This document shows, piece by piece, positions 50,401 through 62,500 of a stretch of 64,000 nucleotides of DNA (positions are counted from its first letter, which is position 1; every line of letters starts with the position of its first letter). The notes under the pieces were generated by a model. The model was not told the origin of the DNA, did no database searches, and saw only the letters and a list, made by a program, of their open reading frames with translations. A program made the position numbers and the translations under genes. Source of the stretch: Owenia fusiformis. Lineage: Eukaryota > Annelida > Polychaeta > Sabellida > Oweniidae. Where the stretch lies: the NCBI GenBank assembly GCA_903813345.2, contig CAIIXF020000010.1:7555169-7619168 (forward strand). Direction: 5' to 3'.

Positions 50401-52619
50401 CCGCCAGTGTAAGGAAACTGGTATTTGTGTAATCAAAAATTACATTTTTATTAAAAAAGTGGTGGCCATTTTGAATTGATCAGCCATATTGTATATTTGT
50501 ATTGTATTGTATATTTATTTATTTAAGTGCCTCGTATAGGATTCCCAGTCTATTTTAGGCTTGTGGGTCACATTGTACAATATATTTGAAAACAATATTA
50601 TGATAAGATTATTAAACGGGGCTTTATTAAAAATTCCTTCTCAGACAGATCTTATTCCCCTGAGACATTAGCCTAGAGAATTTAGATCAAATCCAATAAC
50701 TGGTATTCAGGTATCAGAAGTTACATTTTTTCTTAAAAAAGACATGCATTTTGAAATCAATGGCAACTTGAAAATTTCTTCCAATGTCCCAAAGCCATCA
50801 GCATCTAAAATGTGTACCAAATTTATCAACATCCATGAATCTCGAAGATTACATTTGTCTTTAGAAACACCAAGGTATTTTTTCTCATTGGATGTACCTT
50901 TAATACAAACATATTTTGTTTGTGCTTTTAGGATGATTTGGATGCAGAGGAAGCCTTCGAGGAAATGATGCGTCAGGAGCGTGCAAATACTCAACAGAAT
51001 GCACAATCACAGAACAACCAAACGCAGTCACAGAACAACCCAACACAATTGCAGAACAACCAACCACCCATGACTCCTTCAAGTGCTCCTGCTCCAAAAC
51101 CAAGTGGAAATTCTGTAAGACTTCTATTAAATGGTTTAAAAAACTGTTGTTTTATGAAAGGGAATATAGGAGGAGCATATTTGGCTGAATTGAATTATAT
51201 ACTATATATTATATTTTTCAAGCATAGCAAGACTTTGCCTCCCAACCCAATCAGAAATTTCAATTTTGAGGGACATTTAGTCTTGCAAGATATTTTTTAT
51301 TTAAACACTAAATGAGGCCTTTTGGTATGTCAGTATGTAACATATCAATGAGAAAGCAATGGAGCAGTAGATACTTGTTCAAAATAGTGTTCTTGTTTGA
51401 ATAGTTTACTAGTAATACAGGTCATCACACCGCACCTGCACTGGCACCCCTATTATTGAGATGATTTACTTTCAGACAATGACTGAAGAACAGAGAGCCA
51501 GAATGGAGGCCAATAAAAGAAAAGCTATGGAGAAACGTTTAGCTAAACAAAATCCAGGTATGTAACCATGGGAAATGTATAAAAACAAGTAAACAGAGGT
51601 CATAAACATCATATAGAGAGCAGATCATGCTTAGCACAGAATTTGCTACCACCTGAGTCATATTCCAAACTTGGTAGGTAGTTGTTCATAGTCAACCTCT
51701 AACCATAGCAGTTGTACATATGTCAGCAAACTCGCTGGCATCAGATCTAATGGGAACAATTTGACAAGTGTAATCAGTTTGCACACTGCCAAATTGGTGA
51801 ACAATTAAGATGTTTTGGCTGGCTAAAACGGATAATATCAGGATTTAGTAGATCACTGTATGTTATGAATTATATAACACCAGATGAATGATTGAATTGC
51901 AATTTTGGATTACATTATATGGAAATTTTTGTTTTTGTAATATAGGTTGGACACCAAACAAATCGCAACCAACATCCACGCCACCAACTTCAACACAACC
52001 AAGTGCCTCCCAACCAACTCCAAGTGATGGGTCTCTAACTACATCTCAAAATGAAGATGAGACGGTTGCCATGGAGGTTGATCAAGCTACAGAGGATGAG
52101 CTCCTTGCAGCTCTGGATGATGATTTTGAAACAAAGGAGCCATCAGCACCCAAGGATCCTCTTATGAAGGAAAATAATTCACTGGATACACCAGAGACAA
52201 ATGTGTCTACAAATCAAAATGAATCAGTCAGGAAAAGTTGTGATTCAGACTCGCAAAATCCAAATACCGAAACTTTGGATTTGCACCTGACTGAAACCAT
52301 GGTTGAAGAACATTCTCAGAATGTGTTGTCAGAGAATGTTGATAAAAATATCCAGAATGCAACTCAAAATGAGTCTGAAGATTTCCACCTCAAATTATCA
52401 GATACAATGGGTACAGCGGATACATTAGATATAAAATCTAGTGCGTTAACAAAAGACTTTTCAGACCTTTCACAACATGCATCTGAAGTTACAGACAGTA
52501 CTGCTGATACATTGAATTTACATCTCAGTGAAACTATAGATGATAATTCTGAAAAGGAAAGTAATGAAACACTGAATTTAAATCTGTCAGAATCTGAAAG
52601 TCAAGATTCATCTTCATAG
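38405..52619 (+). CDS. TIPIN: TIPIN, TIMELESS-interacting protein (Swi3/Csm3 homologue), complete, 521 aa
   Basis: Eight coding exons: 38405-38582, 39463-39565, 40419-40494, 41258-41380, 41828-41974, 50932-51114, 51476-51557 and 51946-52619; GT-AG and in frame (1566 nt). The N-terminus is acidic (DMDDFFESNDPLDDED). The Swi3 domain spans about 92-180 with GIPILPDLFKNVKFKGAGHE, MRTMEHWGHRLFPKMTFDE and TCVKKIRMGM, clearly matching human TIPIN. Residues 271-295 (MTEEQRARMEANKRKAMEKR) match the RPA32-binding helix known in TIPIN, SMARCAL1 and UNG2. The Ser/Thr/Gln-rich tail has four copies of a TLNLHLSET-like motif (407, 443, 486, 506). The product partners TIMELESS in the fork-protection complex in the nucleus and helps activate CHK1. 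At 521 aa it is much longer than human (301), mainly through the tail and a QNNPTQ-type linker. Intron 5 (about 9 kb) hosts an antisense P450 gene. Confidence 0.96.
38911..39385. repeat. Probable inverted-repeat element in TIPIN intron 1
   Basis: TTTAAAGGCGCGC at 38911 and GGGCCTTTAAAG ending near 39385 form a short terminal inverted repeat of about 10 bp. The interior is AT-rich without a frame. Weakly supported. Confidence 0.35.
39585..40030 (+). repeat. Copy of the GTCACCACC-hairpin repeat family (TIPIN intron 2)
   Basis: Starts with the hairpin ATGTCACCACTAAAAAGTGG then TGACAT, 20 bases after TIPIN exon 2. It continues GGTCTCCGTTTTTTT, then CAACTTCCAATAACTTAACA and one or two TGACCTTCAATGACCTTCTC units. 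Same family as 43330-43790 and 55385-56960. Confidence 0.7.
42184..48627 (-). CDS. Cytochrome P450, CYP2-clan-like, nested antisense in TIPIN intron 5
   Basis: Seven exons: 48627-48300 (3' end uncertain), 46364-46135, 45806-45594, 45297-45165, 44854-44589, 42950-42823 and 42412-42184; about 508 aa. Residues 6-22 are the ER signal anchor, followed by a proline hinge (PKGPPQKWPFIGN). Next come YGDVFSVKVFG and EFAGRP, a helix-C region reading SCWDNWSNPKMRLLKKAAMRS, and the helix-I oxygen-binding motif GGVDTTTSAV. The helix-K ExxR is EMLR, the PERF-type motif is FKPERF, and the heme loop is FPFGAGHRICIA with the ligand Cys and Ala in place of the usual last Gly. The layout is that of an ER mono-oxygenase. 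Exon 1 has no strong donor; C|GTAGCA at 48300 restores frame and normal spacing but is weak. A repeat array lies just beyond it. Family-level naming is not possible by eye. Confidence 0.88.
43330..43790 (+). repeat. Copy of the GTCACCACC-hairpin repeat family (P450/TIPIN intron)
   Basis: Contains AACTTCCAATAACTTAACAA, then TTCAATGACCTTCTCAAGGT units, and ends GAGCAACTAGGTGGTAACAT, then TTTGTCATGTTAATGCC. The head hairpin is missing. Confidence 0.65.
43838..44119. repeat. Foldback MITE, about 280 bp
   Basis: GTGAAGCCACTCAGTAAAAT at 43845 is the imperfect complement of ATTTTACTGAGTTGCTTCAC ending at 44116. The pairing continues through TTCTCTGCA/TGCAGAGAA and ATGTGTTCCTGACA/TGTCAGGAACACAT to the centre. 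Almost the entire element is one hairpin. Confidence 0.75.
46886..48200 (+). repeat. Tandem array of about 135-bp units with a CCGT-repeat head
   Basis: Head TTATTATCCCATCGAACGAA then GTTCGGAGGGATATAG, followed by a (CCGT)n microsatellite at about 46929-46980. Then seven or so units of about 130-150 bp follow, each with GATTTTGTTCATATTTGGTA, TGTGAATACTATAAGCATGG, CACACTGTCC and AAAATGGCCGCCATTTT (itself near-palindromic). Related copies at 1364-2036 and 4180-4800. It sits between P450 exons 1 and 2. Confidence 0.85.
49195..49398 (+). repeat. Tandem duplication of about 105 bp (diverged by an A-rich insert)
   Basis: CAAGTCAACCTCATAAAACA followed by TTTACTTTAAAGTGG and AACAGCCTGCAATTTTGCAC, then CATTGTACA, occurs twice in a row. 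The first copy carries an extra AATAAATAAAA stretch. Recent by its high identity. Confidence 0.75.
49609..50076. mobile_element. Inverted-repeat element with TA flanks
   Basis: TACTGTACTCCGGGTA at 49609-49624 is exactly complementary to 50061-50076. If TA is the target, the element is 49611-50074 and starts CTGTACTCCGGGTAA. The interior is rich in AAATTTCGC and its complement, and has no transposase frame. Confidence 0.7.
50303..50412. repeat. Third copy of the GGCGGATCCAG repeat
   Basis: Begins CTGGTGGATCCAGAATCTAA and ends CCCTGGATCCGCCAGTGTA, an inverted pair. The inside has AAAAAGGCCAGTTATGACC. It is a compact copy of the elements at 20814 and 21168. Confidence 0.6.
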
Positions 52620-52678
52620 TCATTGAAAAGGTATTCTTGTCAAGTTTCAAAATTAGTTTATCATCATAAAGCGATTCA

Positions 52679-52684
52679 AATAAA
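52679..52684 (+). terminator. AATAAA poly(A) signal of TIPIN
   Basis: The first AATAAA after the TIPIN stop lies 60 bases downstream. Another cluster (AAATAAATAAAATAA) lies at about 53045-53058. Either could be used. Confidence 0.5.
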
Positions 52685-53509
52685 TGATTCTACCTGTAGA
52701 ATTGCCTTTACTGATTTGAGCTGATTAACAGTGATGTACAGTAGTTTTACGAGAATTTCAGAAGAATTATGTGGGTTTGTTATCACCATGGTGATATTGT
52801 ATTGTTATAGCCCCCATTTTTTGTCTGATGTTATACATCTTGTGTCTGTACTTACATTTTGATATGTCAATACCTCGTTTTAAAGTATTACACATTCATG
52901 TATTGTATATCCATGATAAAAGAACATTCATTTCTCTTTACCTGGAATTTAAAAAGTAAGATTACTGAACTACTTTCCGATAGTAATATAATATTTTAGA
53001 TATAACTTTAAAATACTGCACCACCAACTATTGTAATTGGTACAAAATAAATAAAATAATACTGAAATTCAATCTATTTTCTTATCGTTCACATTTTTAT
53101 ATTTCTTCAACAGATAGGATTACAAATTTTGTATATATATGAGTGTATATAATGTACATTTAAATAATAGACAATACTACAACAAATATAGTTATAATAT
53201 GATATACAACTGCAAAGAAACTGTTCATTTCATTCAAATGTGACATTCAGAGGGGTGGAAATAGATGATTATGAAATGTGACTGTGATCCATTTTCATTA
53301 ACGGAAGCCCAGTGATGCAACAGTTCATATGGCTTCATTTCAAAATAATTACACGCACTATCTCACTAAGGAAATATAGTAGTCCAAAATGGAAAATCCC
53401 CTCTTTTTAGATTCATTATTACATCAAGACAATGTATAAACCAGTCAAATGGCAGATTTTTAAGTTGGCTCAATTTCTGTACTTATTTGATCTCCTTATA
53501 GAAACATAT

Positions 53510-56500
53510 TCAATCACTGTCCGAAAGTCCCTCAATTTCATCCTCATCTCCACCAATGGCACGCCAGAATGACAATGCAACTTTCTCCGCATATGCCTTG
53601 CGTTGATCCAGGGGTAAAGTATCTGCATGATCTGCAAGGAAGATTTAAAATCTATGTAACTTGGTATACCTTCTACTCCAAAAGGATGATTTTGAATTTA
53701 CAAAATAACAGTACTGAATTTTCAATTAGCATACCCTAATCAGTCATCCCAATATCTCACTGGTCAAATTTTTTGATGCCTGATGTATCAAATTCGAACC
53801 GACCAATTTCATAATTTCAAGTTGACTTTTGAAAAAACTATAAACAGCATCACAATAAATATCAAGATAGGTGCTTATGCAGGTCAAACTGTCAAACCAT
53901 CCAAACCCTTTGCAAAAAGCAAAAAAGTTTCTTGTTGAATTTCATGTTTTAGTGGTACTGTTCAAAATCCCTTAAAATCGTCCACATTTCATGGATTCCT
54001 GGGTTTAAATCCTTCACCATATGTTGCTGCACTGATAATATTGAGAGAAATGTCAGCTACCAGATCAGATTTTTTGTGATACATTTTACTGTTGAGCAAT
54101 AGTGTATATGTCATCCAAACCATAGAAAGAGAAGAGAATATCAATTGTGAATCCAAACCAAAGAAAGTGAAAAGAATGTCAATTGTGAATCCAAACCAAA
54201 GAAAGTGAAAAGAATATCAATTGTGAGCTGCCATCTATAAAGCATTACACTCCTGACTATACTACTTTTTATACCAGAGACCAACAGAAAGGAGTCCTTA
54301 CCTTTCATTATCTTCATCTTCTCAAATAACTGTTCAAATGATTCATCACCTTCACTTGGGTCTTCATTAGCAAGAGCAGCAAATGTTGCCATGTCCTCAT
54401 TTGGTAACAGGCCATCTGGAACAAGCAAAAGGCTATGTAGAAAACTCAGACCCAGAAGTAATCAAATGGAATGTGTATCATTTTTTGTATCCTGCTTATG
54501 TTTTTGAAGATGAGCAGATTTTTCAGGAGATTTCTTAATTTTTTCAACCTCAATATCATGAAACAAAAAATCAATGTTTATCTATTCCTGGGAAAATATA
54601 TTTCATATGGAAATAGTTTATACTACTAGATGGAAAAAATCAAAATGGTACTCAAAAAGGAATCAATACAATATACTGCAGCACACTATATCAAAAACAT
54701 ATTTAAAAATGGGATATCAATATTTAGTTTCCACAATATAATAGACACAATGCCCCTCAGTTTTATAAGGTGTATATGTACAGTTTTATAAGGTGTATGA
54801 AGGTGTATGTACAGTTTTATAAGGTGTATATACACTTGGAGAAAGAATTTTGAATTTACTTTTGATGTGGGCACAATCCAGTCAAACATTTATCATCAAT
54901 TCTCACCTATTCTATCAATTCTAGATTTCTCCTGTTTATTTTTTGTTTCTTTACTACTGGACTGTGACATCACACCTGTGGCACCATTTGAATGGTTCTC
55001 CCCTGGTGAACCATTAGTTGTCTGCTGATTTAAATCATTAGCACTTTGCAAACAGTCTGTATTTTCTGAACACTCTGTATTTTGAGAACAGTTTGTTTTT
55101 GGGGTATTTTTACAGTCTGAGGTAGAAGAGTTATTTTCAGATTTATTGTCTTTAGCCTTTTCCTTGGCCTGTTCTTGCATTAACTGTCTGATATAGGGGC
55201 TCTGAATAGCATGGTTCTCTGAAATATAGAAAACAACATGCATGTATTTAATACAAATAACCAGGATGCAGCATAAGCAGTATTTCCACTAGTCTATTAC
55301 AAGTACAACTCCATAGTTCATTTTAGACTAGCAGGTTAAAAATTCTGAATAGCCAACCATTTAATCTAAAAACAATTTGAGTTTTATTATGTCACCACCA
55401 AAAGTGGTGACATATTGTTATGGTCTCCGTTTTTTTGCGACGGCGTCCGGCGGTTGGCGTCCGGCGGTTGGCGTCCGGCGTCTGTAACAATTTCTTACAA
55501 CTTCCTATAACTTAACAAATACTGTTTAGACTGACTTCAATTTTTTTCTAAATCATCTACATGTTCTCAGAAGTTCAAATCTGACTTTAGATTTGACATT
55601 TGACCTTCAATGACCTTCTCAAGGTCAAAAAGGTCTTTTTTCAACTTGCTTCACATTGACTAAATTTTTTTCAAAATCATCTACATGTTCTCAGAAATTC
55701 AAATCTGACTTTAGATTTGACATTTGACCTTCAAATCTGACTTTAGATTTGACATTTGACCTTCAATGACCTTCTCAAGGTCAAAAAAGGTCAAAAAGGT
55801 CTGTTTTCAACTTGCTTCAAATTGACTAAATTATTTTTTCAAAATCATCTACGTGTTCTCAGAAATTCAAGTCTGACTTAAGATTTGACTTAAGATTTGA
55901 CCTTCAATGACCTTCTCAAGGTCAAAAAAGGTCAAAAAGGTCTGTTTTCAACTTGCTTCAAATTGACTAAAAAAAATATTTTCATAATCATCTACGTGTT
56001 CTCAGAAATTCAAATATGACTTTAGATTTGACTTAAGATTTGACATTTGACCTTCAATGACCTTCTCAAAGTCAAAAAAGGTCAAAAAGGTCTTTTTTCA
56101 ACTTGCTTCAAATTGACTAATTTTTTTTCAAAATCATCTACATGTTCTCAGAAATTCAAATCTGACTTTAGATTTGACATTTGACCTTCAATGACCTTCT
56201 CAAGGTCAAAAAAGGTCAAAAAGGTCTTTTTTCAACTTGCTTCAAATTGACTAATTTTTTTTTTCAAAATCATTTACATGTTCTCAGAAATTCAAATCTG
56301 ACTTTAGATTTGACATTTGACCTTTAATGACCTTCTCAAGGTCAAAAAAGGTCAAAAAGGTCTGTTTTCAACTTGCTTCAAATTGACTAAAAAAAAATTT
56401 CAAAATCATCTACGTGTTCTCAGAAATTCAAATCTGACTTTACATTTGACTTAAGATTTGACATTTGACCTTCAATGACCTTCTCAAAGTCAAAAAAGGT

Positions 56501-59500
56501 CAAAAAGGTTTTTTCAACTTGCTTCAAATTGACTAAAATTTTTTTTCAAAATCATCTACATGTTCTCAGAAATTCCAATCTTACTTTAGATTTGACATTT
56601 GACCTTCAATGACCTTCTCAATGTCAAAAAGGTATTTTTTCATCTTGCTTCAAATTGACTAAATTTTTTTTCAAAAGCTTCTACATGTTCTCAGAAATTC
56701 AAATATGACTTTAGATTTGACTTAAGATTTGACATTTGACCTTTAATGACCTTCTCAAGGTCAAAAAAGGTCAAAAAGGTCTGTTTTCAACTTGCTTCAA
56801 ATTGACCAAATTTTTTTTTCAAAATCATCTACATCTTTTCAGAAGTTCAAATTTGACTTTACAAGTTCTCAGAAATTCAAATCTGACTTAAGTTTGAACT
56901 CATAATATTGTGAGCAACTAGGTGGTGACATTTTGTCATGTTAATGCCTTGTTTTAAAGTAGGGACAAAATAAGAGAGCATATTAGTGTCAAAATGAAAG
57001 AAACATGGTGTCATTCCCAGCACTGGAGCTACTGGGTGCTGAAAATAAGGTTGCAACCCTGAAAACTCATTTGCACCCACATGAGATTGAGAAAAATCTG
57101 CATATTTTGACCATAATTGGGCAAAATTGTGATGATGATAATTTTGCTTTCACTTGAGAAGACATCCAAGGAAGAACACTGAAGAGTCAAAATGGAAGAA
57201 ATATGCAAGAGTCAAGACGGAAGAAATATGCAAGAGTCAAAATGGAAGAAATATGCACAAGTCAAAATGGAAGAAATATGCAAGAGTCAAGATGGAAGAA
57301 ATATGCAAGAGTCAAAATGGAAGAAATATGCAAGAGTCAAAATGGAAGAAATATGCAAGAGTCAAGACGGAAGAAATATGCAAGAATCAAAATGGAAGAA
57401 ATATGCAAGAGTCAAGACGGAAGAAATATGCAAGAATCAAAATGGAAGAAATATGCAAGAGTCATGGTTTTCCTTTACCAGAAATATGTCAACTAATCAA
57501 TACCTTTTAGTTCTAAGTTTGGCCAAGTGTGGGCATGTAGAGCTTGAATGATTCTTTTCACTCCTGTAGTCTCTGGAAAGTCATCTGAAACAAGAAGTGA
57601 ATGAATAAATTCAAAAACAATAACAATGAGTTCTAGGGTGTTTCACTTTCCACTTTTTTAGATCAAGGTTGAGTTTTGCCCAATCGGTCTCCTTTTAAAG
57701 GAAAGCAAGCACAAAGAGATTCCAGCCAAGTCCTTTGCATAATATGCATGTGTTCCAAACAGTGTGGAAGCTAAAACCAATTCATATTAGTTATGATTTT
57801 GTATCTATGTACCTTCATCCTCACTATCAGTGCCATCTATTGGCTGAAGTTCTACCAGTTCAAAGGAATGTTCCAAGCACCACTTTAAAACAGTTGACCT
57901 TGGTACTGCATCATCATTGGTACATCTCTCTCCCACTAGGAGCAGCACTGGTGCTTCAATCTGGTCAATATAAGGTAACCAGGACTGGACTAAGTTAAAA
58001 CTGTTGCTCTAGAAATGAAAGAACATGATTATTATCAGCTGGTTCATTGATTTTAGTTCAGTGTCCAAGAGATGCTTTGCTATTTTCGTTGGAGTCTTGT
58101 TTTCAATAAGACTTTTGGAGATTTGCATACATATATTTTACATTTAAGGGCTTGAATTTTGTTCCATTTGATGACATATAAGAATTCTTTGTTCAAATAG
58201 AACAAATTTCAAAATCTGTAATTGAAAGTAGATTTTCAGCATGAACACTCGTACTTACATCTCTACTGTCAAATTGAAGAATAATGGCATGGACAGAATT
58301 TGCAAACTGTTCATCGCCAATAGTTCTCTCTTTTGTGGCACATAGGTGTATATCTGCTGTGTAGTATTTTGTATCCACATGCCAGGGGTACGCTGATATG
58401 TTTTCCAGTATAGAGGTCGCCTCTGGTAGCGTCCCACCTCCTAAAATATCTGCAAACAAAAAAGTTGTAGTGGATCAATGTACATGTACATGTACATGTA
58501 TTGTGAGAGCCCATGAGTAAAACTGGCATCCAAAAGATTTGTATATTTTGAATTGCTTGTGGTTTGGCTAATGAAATATGTTGCCTCTTATGTTTCGAAA
58601 AAATTAACATGGCTAAAAGTCCCTAAATTAAAGAGATCACAGGTTAATTGCACATAAGACTAATTTATCTGAAATATACTTATGTTTTGCACGTACAAAA
58701 TTAATGTACTCTTCCATATGATATTGCACTCTGGTCTTTTGATTGCTTATTTTTTAGCTTTTATTGACTAAAAAAGTGAAATGGACTTGACTTTACATCA
58801 TTCAAGAGAATCAAGAGAATGGCTACACTTAGAATAAGAGGAGGGAAAACCTTAGAGCTTAGAGATGACAAACCTGTTTGGATCTCTAACTTACTTTTTA
58901 CCACCTTCGTTTGCAAAAGTTAGGATAAATATAAATGTTTCTATTTTTACATAAACTGTTTCAATATGGTCATTTGATTGCTTATTTTTTAAATTCAAAG
59001 TAGTCACAAACATTTCTGTTTTGACTGTAATCAATGTTAGCATATTCCTTACATCTTTCTTTATTCTTTATCTTGATGTGAAATAACAACATGATATGAT
59101 ATTGGTTAAGGTGCTATAGAAGTTAACAGGAAATGACAAAACAGGAAGTGACAAAAAAATTTGCATTTTTAGACATTTTTTGAACAAAGATAACAGAGTT
59201 CTGTTTTGACCTCCAGTCAATTCAACTAGTTCCAAATACCATTTACAGGTCCAGGATCACAATGTTCATGGTCAGAATGACCCTAAACATGATGAAATAA
59301 ACTTTTCAGCCCTCTGAAAATTTGACTGAAAAATAGCTAAAAGAAGGAGGTAGGAAAGGTCACTGAACAGAATCTTTCGAATTTTTCAGAAAATGTGCCT
59401 AATATCTTGCTCTAAATAATACAATCTTTGAAAATTTGATATCATTCATAGAAAAAGAAAAAAAATGAAAAAACTGATTTGAAAAGCGATCTATTTTCCT

Positions 59501-62500
59501 TTTTATGCCCGCCATTTTTGTTTCAGACAATTTTCTAAAATTTCAAAGATTGTATCAGTTAGAGCATAATATTGGGCACATTTTCTGAAAAATTTAAAAA
59601 ATTTTGTTCAGTGACCTTCCCTTGCTCCTACTTTTAGCGTTTTTTCAGTCACACTTTCAAAGGGCTAAAAAGGTTATTTCATCATGTTTAGGATCATTCT
59701 GACCAAGCACATTGTGATCCTGGTCATGTAAATGGTATGTGGAAATGGTTAAATTGACTGGAGGTCAAAACAGAACTCTGTTATCTTTGTTCAAAAAATG
59801 TCTAAAAATGCAAAATCTTTTGTCACTTCCTGTTTCGTCATTTCCTGTTAACTTCCATGGGACCTTAACTCGACAGAATAATTAACAAATATTTCGAACG
59901 GAGTGGCTCCAGGACCGACAATTGTCGGTACTGGAGACTGTCCAGGGGTATTTGCTAGGGTACCGACAATTGTCGGCACTCTATCGTCACCTAGTAGTGT
60001 CAGATAGAGAACCGACAATTGTCGGTACGCAAGTGGCTGCTACGTGTTTTTGCTAGAGAGCCGACAATTTCATAAATAAATTCACTACTTTTATTTCCAT
60101 AAATAACTTCATCACTGATAGTCTAGTGGTTAGCGAGCACGATTCAAAAACACTCGGTCTCGAGTTCGAATCCCGGCAAGACCTACTTTTTTCTTTTGAG
60201 GGGGGATAGTGCTTCTTTTGCAGTATGGAATCGTACAGGCATTAACTTGTAGTGAGCCATAATTTATTTCGACAAAAATTGATTCAACTTCCATCAAAAT
60301 TGTCCTACAAGCTTCAATTAAAAAACATTTTAAAGCTCTTTTCTTGTTCTACATGTATCTAATGGGTCGATATATACAATTAGGAGGGGATGCTTTCGCC
60401 CCCGTCGACCTCTACCCTTACTACGCCATGGCACAGGAGAAATATCTCATTTGGAATATATCACTGTTTACTTTGCGTTTGGTAGCTCTCTCATGCGAGA
60501 TGGAATCGTAGCCATTAACTAAGGGAGCCAAATGCAACTTCCATCCAAAATTGTGCTATAAGGTATGAGTACCGTAGTCCAACACCAAATTCGAAAATTC
60601 ATAACAATACTTTGCACATATGGCGTTCGTGACCAACTATGAAACGCTTACCCCCCATAGTGTTATACATCAAAATGCACCTGTCCATATAGGGGTTCGA
60701 TTGACCTACATCAAATTATAGGGAGTCAGGTTACTTTTTGAGATATCAGCGTCCGTTTATTGTAACTCGCGTTTGCTACCACTTCCTCAATTCTGATATG
60801 ACAGGCAAACGCGTAGTAAACATCCTCACGTTCGGAACTATTTTGACCTACATCGCTATTTTCGTAATTCAAATGAAAGTTGAACTCCTCTTTATTTTGA
60901 TACCAAATAGTGGCATACTAGGTACCCTAGAAGCCAACTATGGGTTATTTAGAACGATACCGTAGGTTTTTAAATGGACTATATAACTTTTGGCGGATGG
61001 ATATGGAACCTCATACCATACGATAAGCTCTAAAAAACATTCTAGCTATTTTCTTCTATCTAATGGGTAGCAAACGCCCCTTCCTTTTTATTGGGTTTTC
61101 AACGTTTACTACCATTCCCTGTTCCCGGGCTACCATTTTTTGACTGGGTTTGGTAATCCCCGGGTAACCGGGGATAATGCCCTCCACGGGTTTTGCACTT
61201 GTTCCCAAAATATCCGTATGATATCTGAAATATCCCCCCCGCGCATTGCGCATGCGCCAGAAAATTCGAAAATCAATATTTGTCGGTCCTCTAGCGTGTA
61301 AACACAGCATATCTCCCGTACCGACAATTTATTTGTCGGTCCTCTAGCGTGCCACCACATCAGAGTCTAGAGTACCGACAATTGTCGGTACTCTAGCCTT
61401 TACGAATAATATTATAGACCGCAAAGCGTTTTTAGAGAATTTTGAAACTGCTTGTGGATGTCATTTGTCAGACAATTTTACCAATCAGCGATTATGTATA
61501 ATCTTAATACATATTTACATGATAGACATACATGTATGTCTTGTCTGAACCCTGGAGTATTCCCCACTTTTACTCGAGTCTCTAGCTTACAGCTAGACGA
61601 AACTTGATTGATTTCGTATGTACTGTGCTATACGCACCTACACGCACCTAGAACTCATTTTTAATAAATTTTATAAATATTTTTAAGAATAATAATCATA
61701 TTTAGGATGAAGCGTTGCTTGTCTTGATTTAGATATTTCAAAATTTCATTTCGGAGTTTGACACATGGTGAAATTTTCTCGCTGTAGCTAAAAATGGCTT
61801 CCGGTTCTGGACGTGAATAACATTTGAAATTATTCTCGCTTAAAGAAATCAAATATAACAATAGATTCTGACGGGGATGTGAGCTGATGTTCTTCAAATC
61901 TATACATAAAGGTATATTTCATATTATTATGCCATATTTACTGTGCGTGTGACACAATGATTTACAATATTTATAATACTAAGGCAGCTCAATCTTCCTC
62001 CTCAAAGCCGGAATATAGAGAAGGCTTTGGACCGAAGTAACCCCACTTCACCAGTACTGAATATTGTTCCCTTCCTTTGGAGTTTTGTTTATTTTGGCTA
62101 CAGTGGTTGGGTAGCACAGTTTTGGCAGTATGTGTGGAAACGATGTGAAGATAATAGTTCTTTTAGACAGGGCATATTAGATACAGATCTATTCAGTACA
62201 TAACACATTCTTATCATAATATTTGTGTGTTTTAATTGTCTTGGTTCAGCAGTTATCTCATTGGTCGAAGTCAATGTGTAAGTATAAATGGCAAAGTGTC
62301 ATCTTCATTACCAGTCGAGTATGGAGTACCTCAGGGCTCTGTACTCGGGCCTCTGCTTTTTATTCTCTACATAAACGACCTCCAAAATCAAATTAAAGAC
62401 TCCAAAGTCACTCTCTATGCAGATGACACTGCCATATTTTACCATGCCAAAGATATTCACTCTATTAAAGCAAAGTTAACAGCTGATATGAATGTGGTAC

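Noticed and set aside
55500-56900. CRISPR-like array of regular repeats
   Set aside because: Units are contiguous tandem repeats without unique spacers, in an animal intron.
57154-57551. Three overlapping plus-strand frames of 97-119 codons
   Set aside because: Produced by the 25-bp minisatellite, which has no stop in any forward frame.
60120-60185. Working tRNA gene on the plus strand
   Set aside because: Same problem: internal promoter boxes without a proper cloverleaf.
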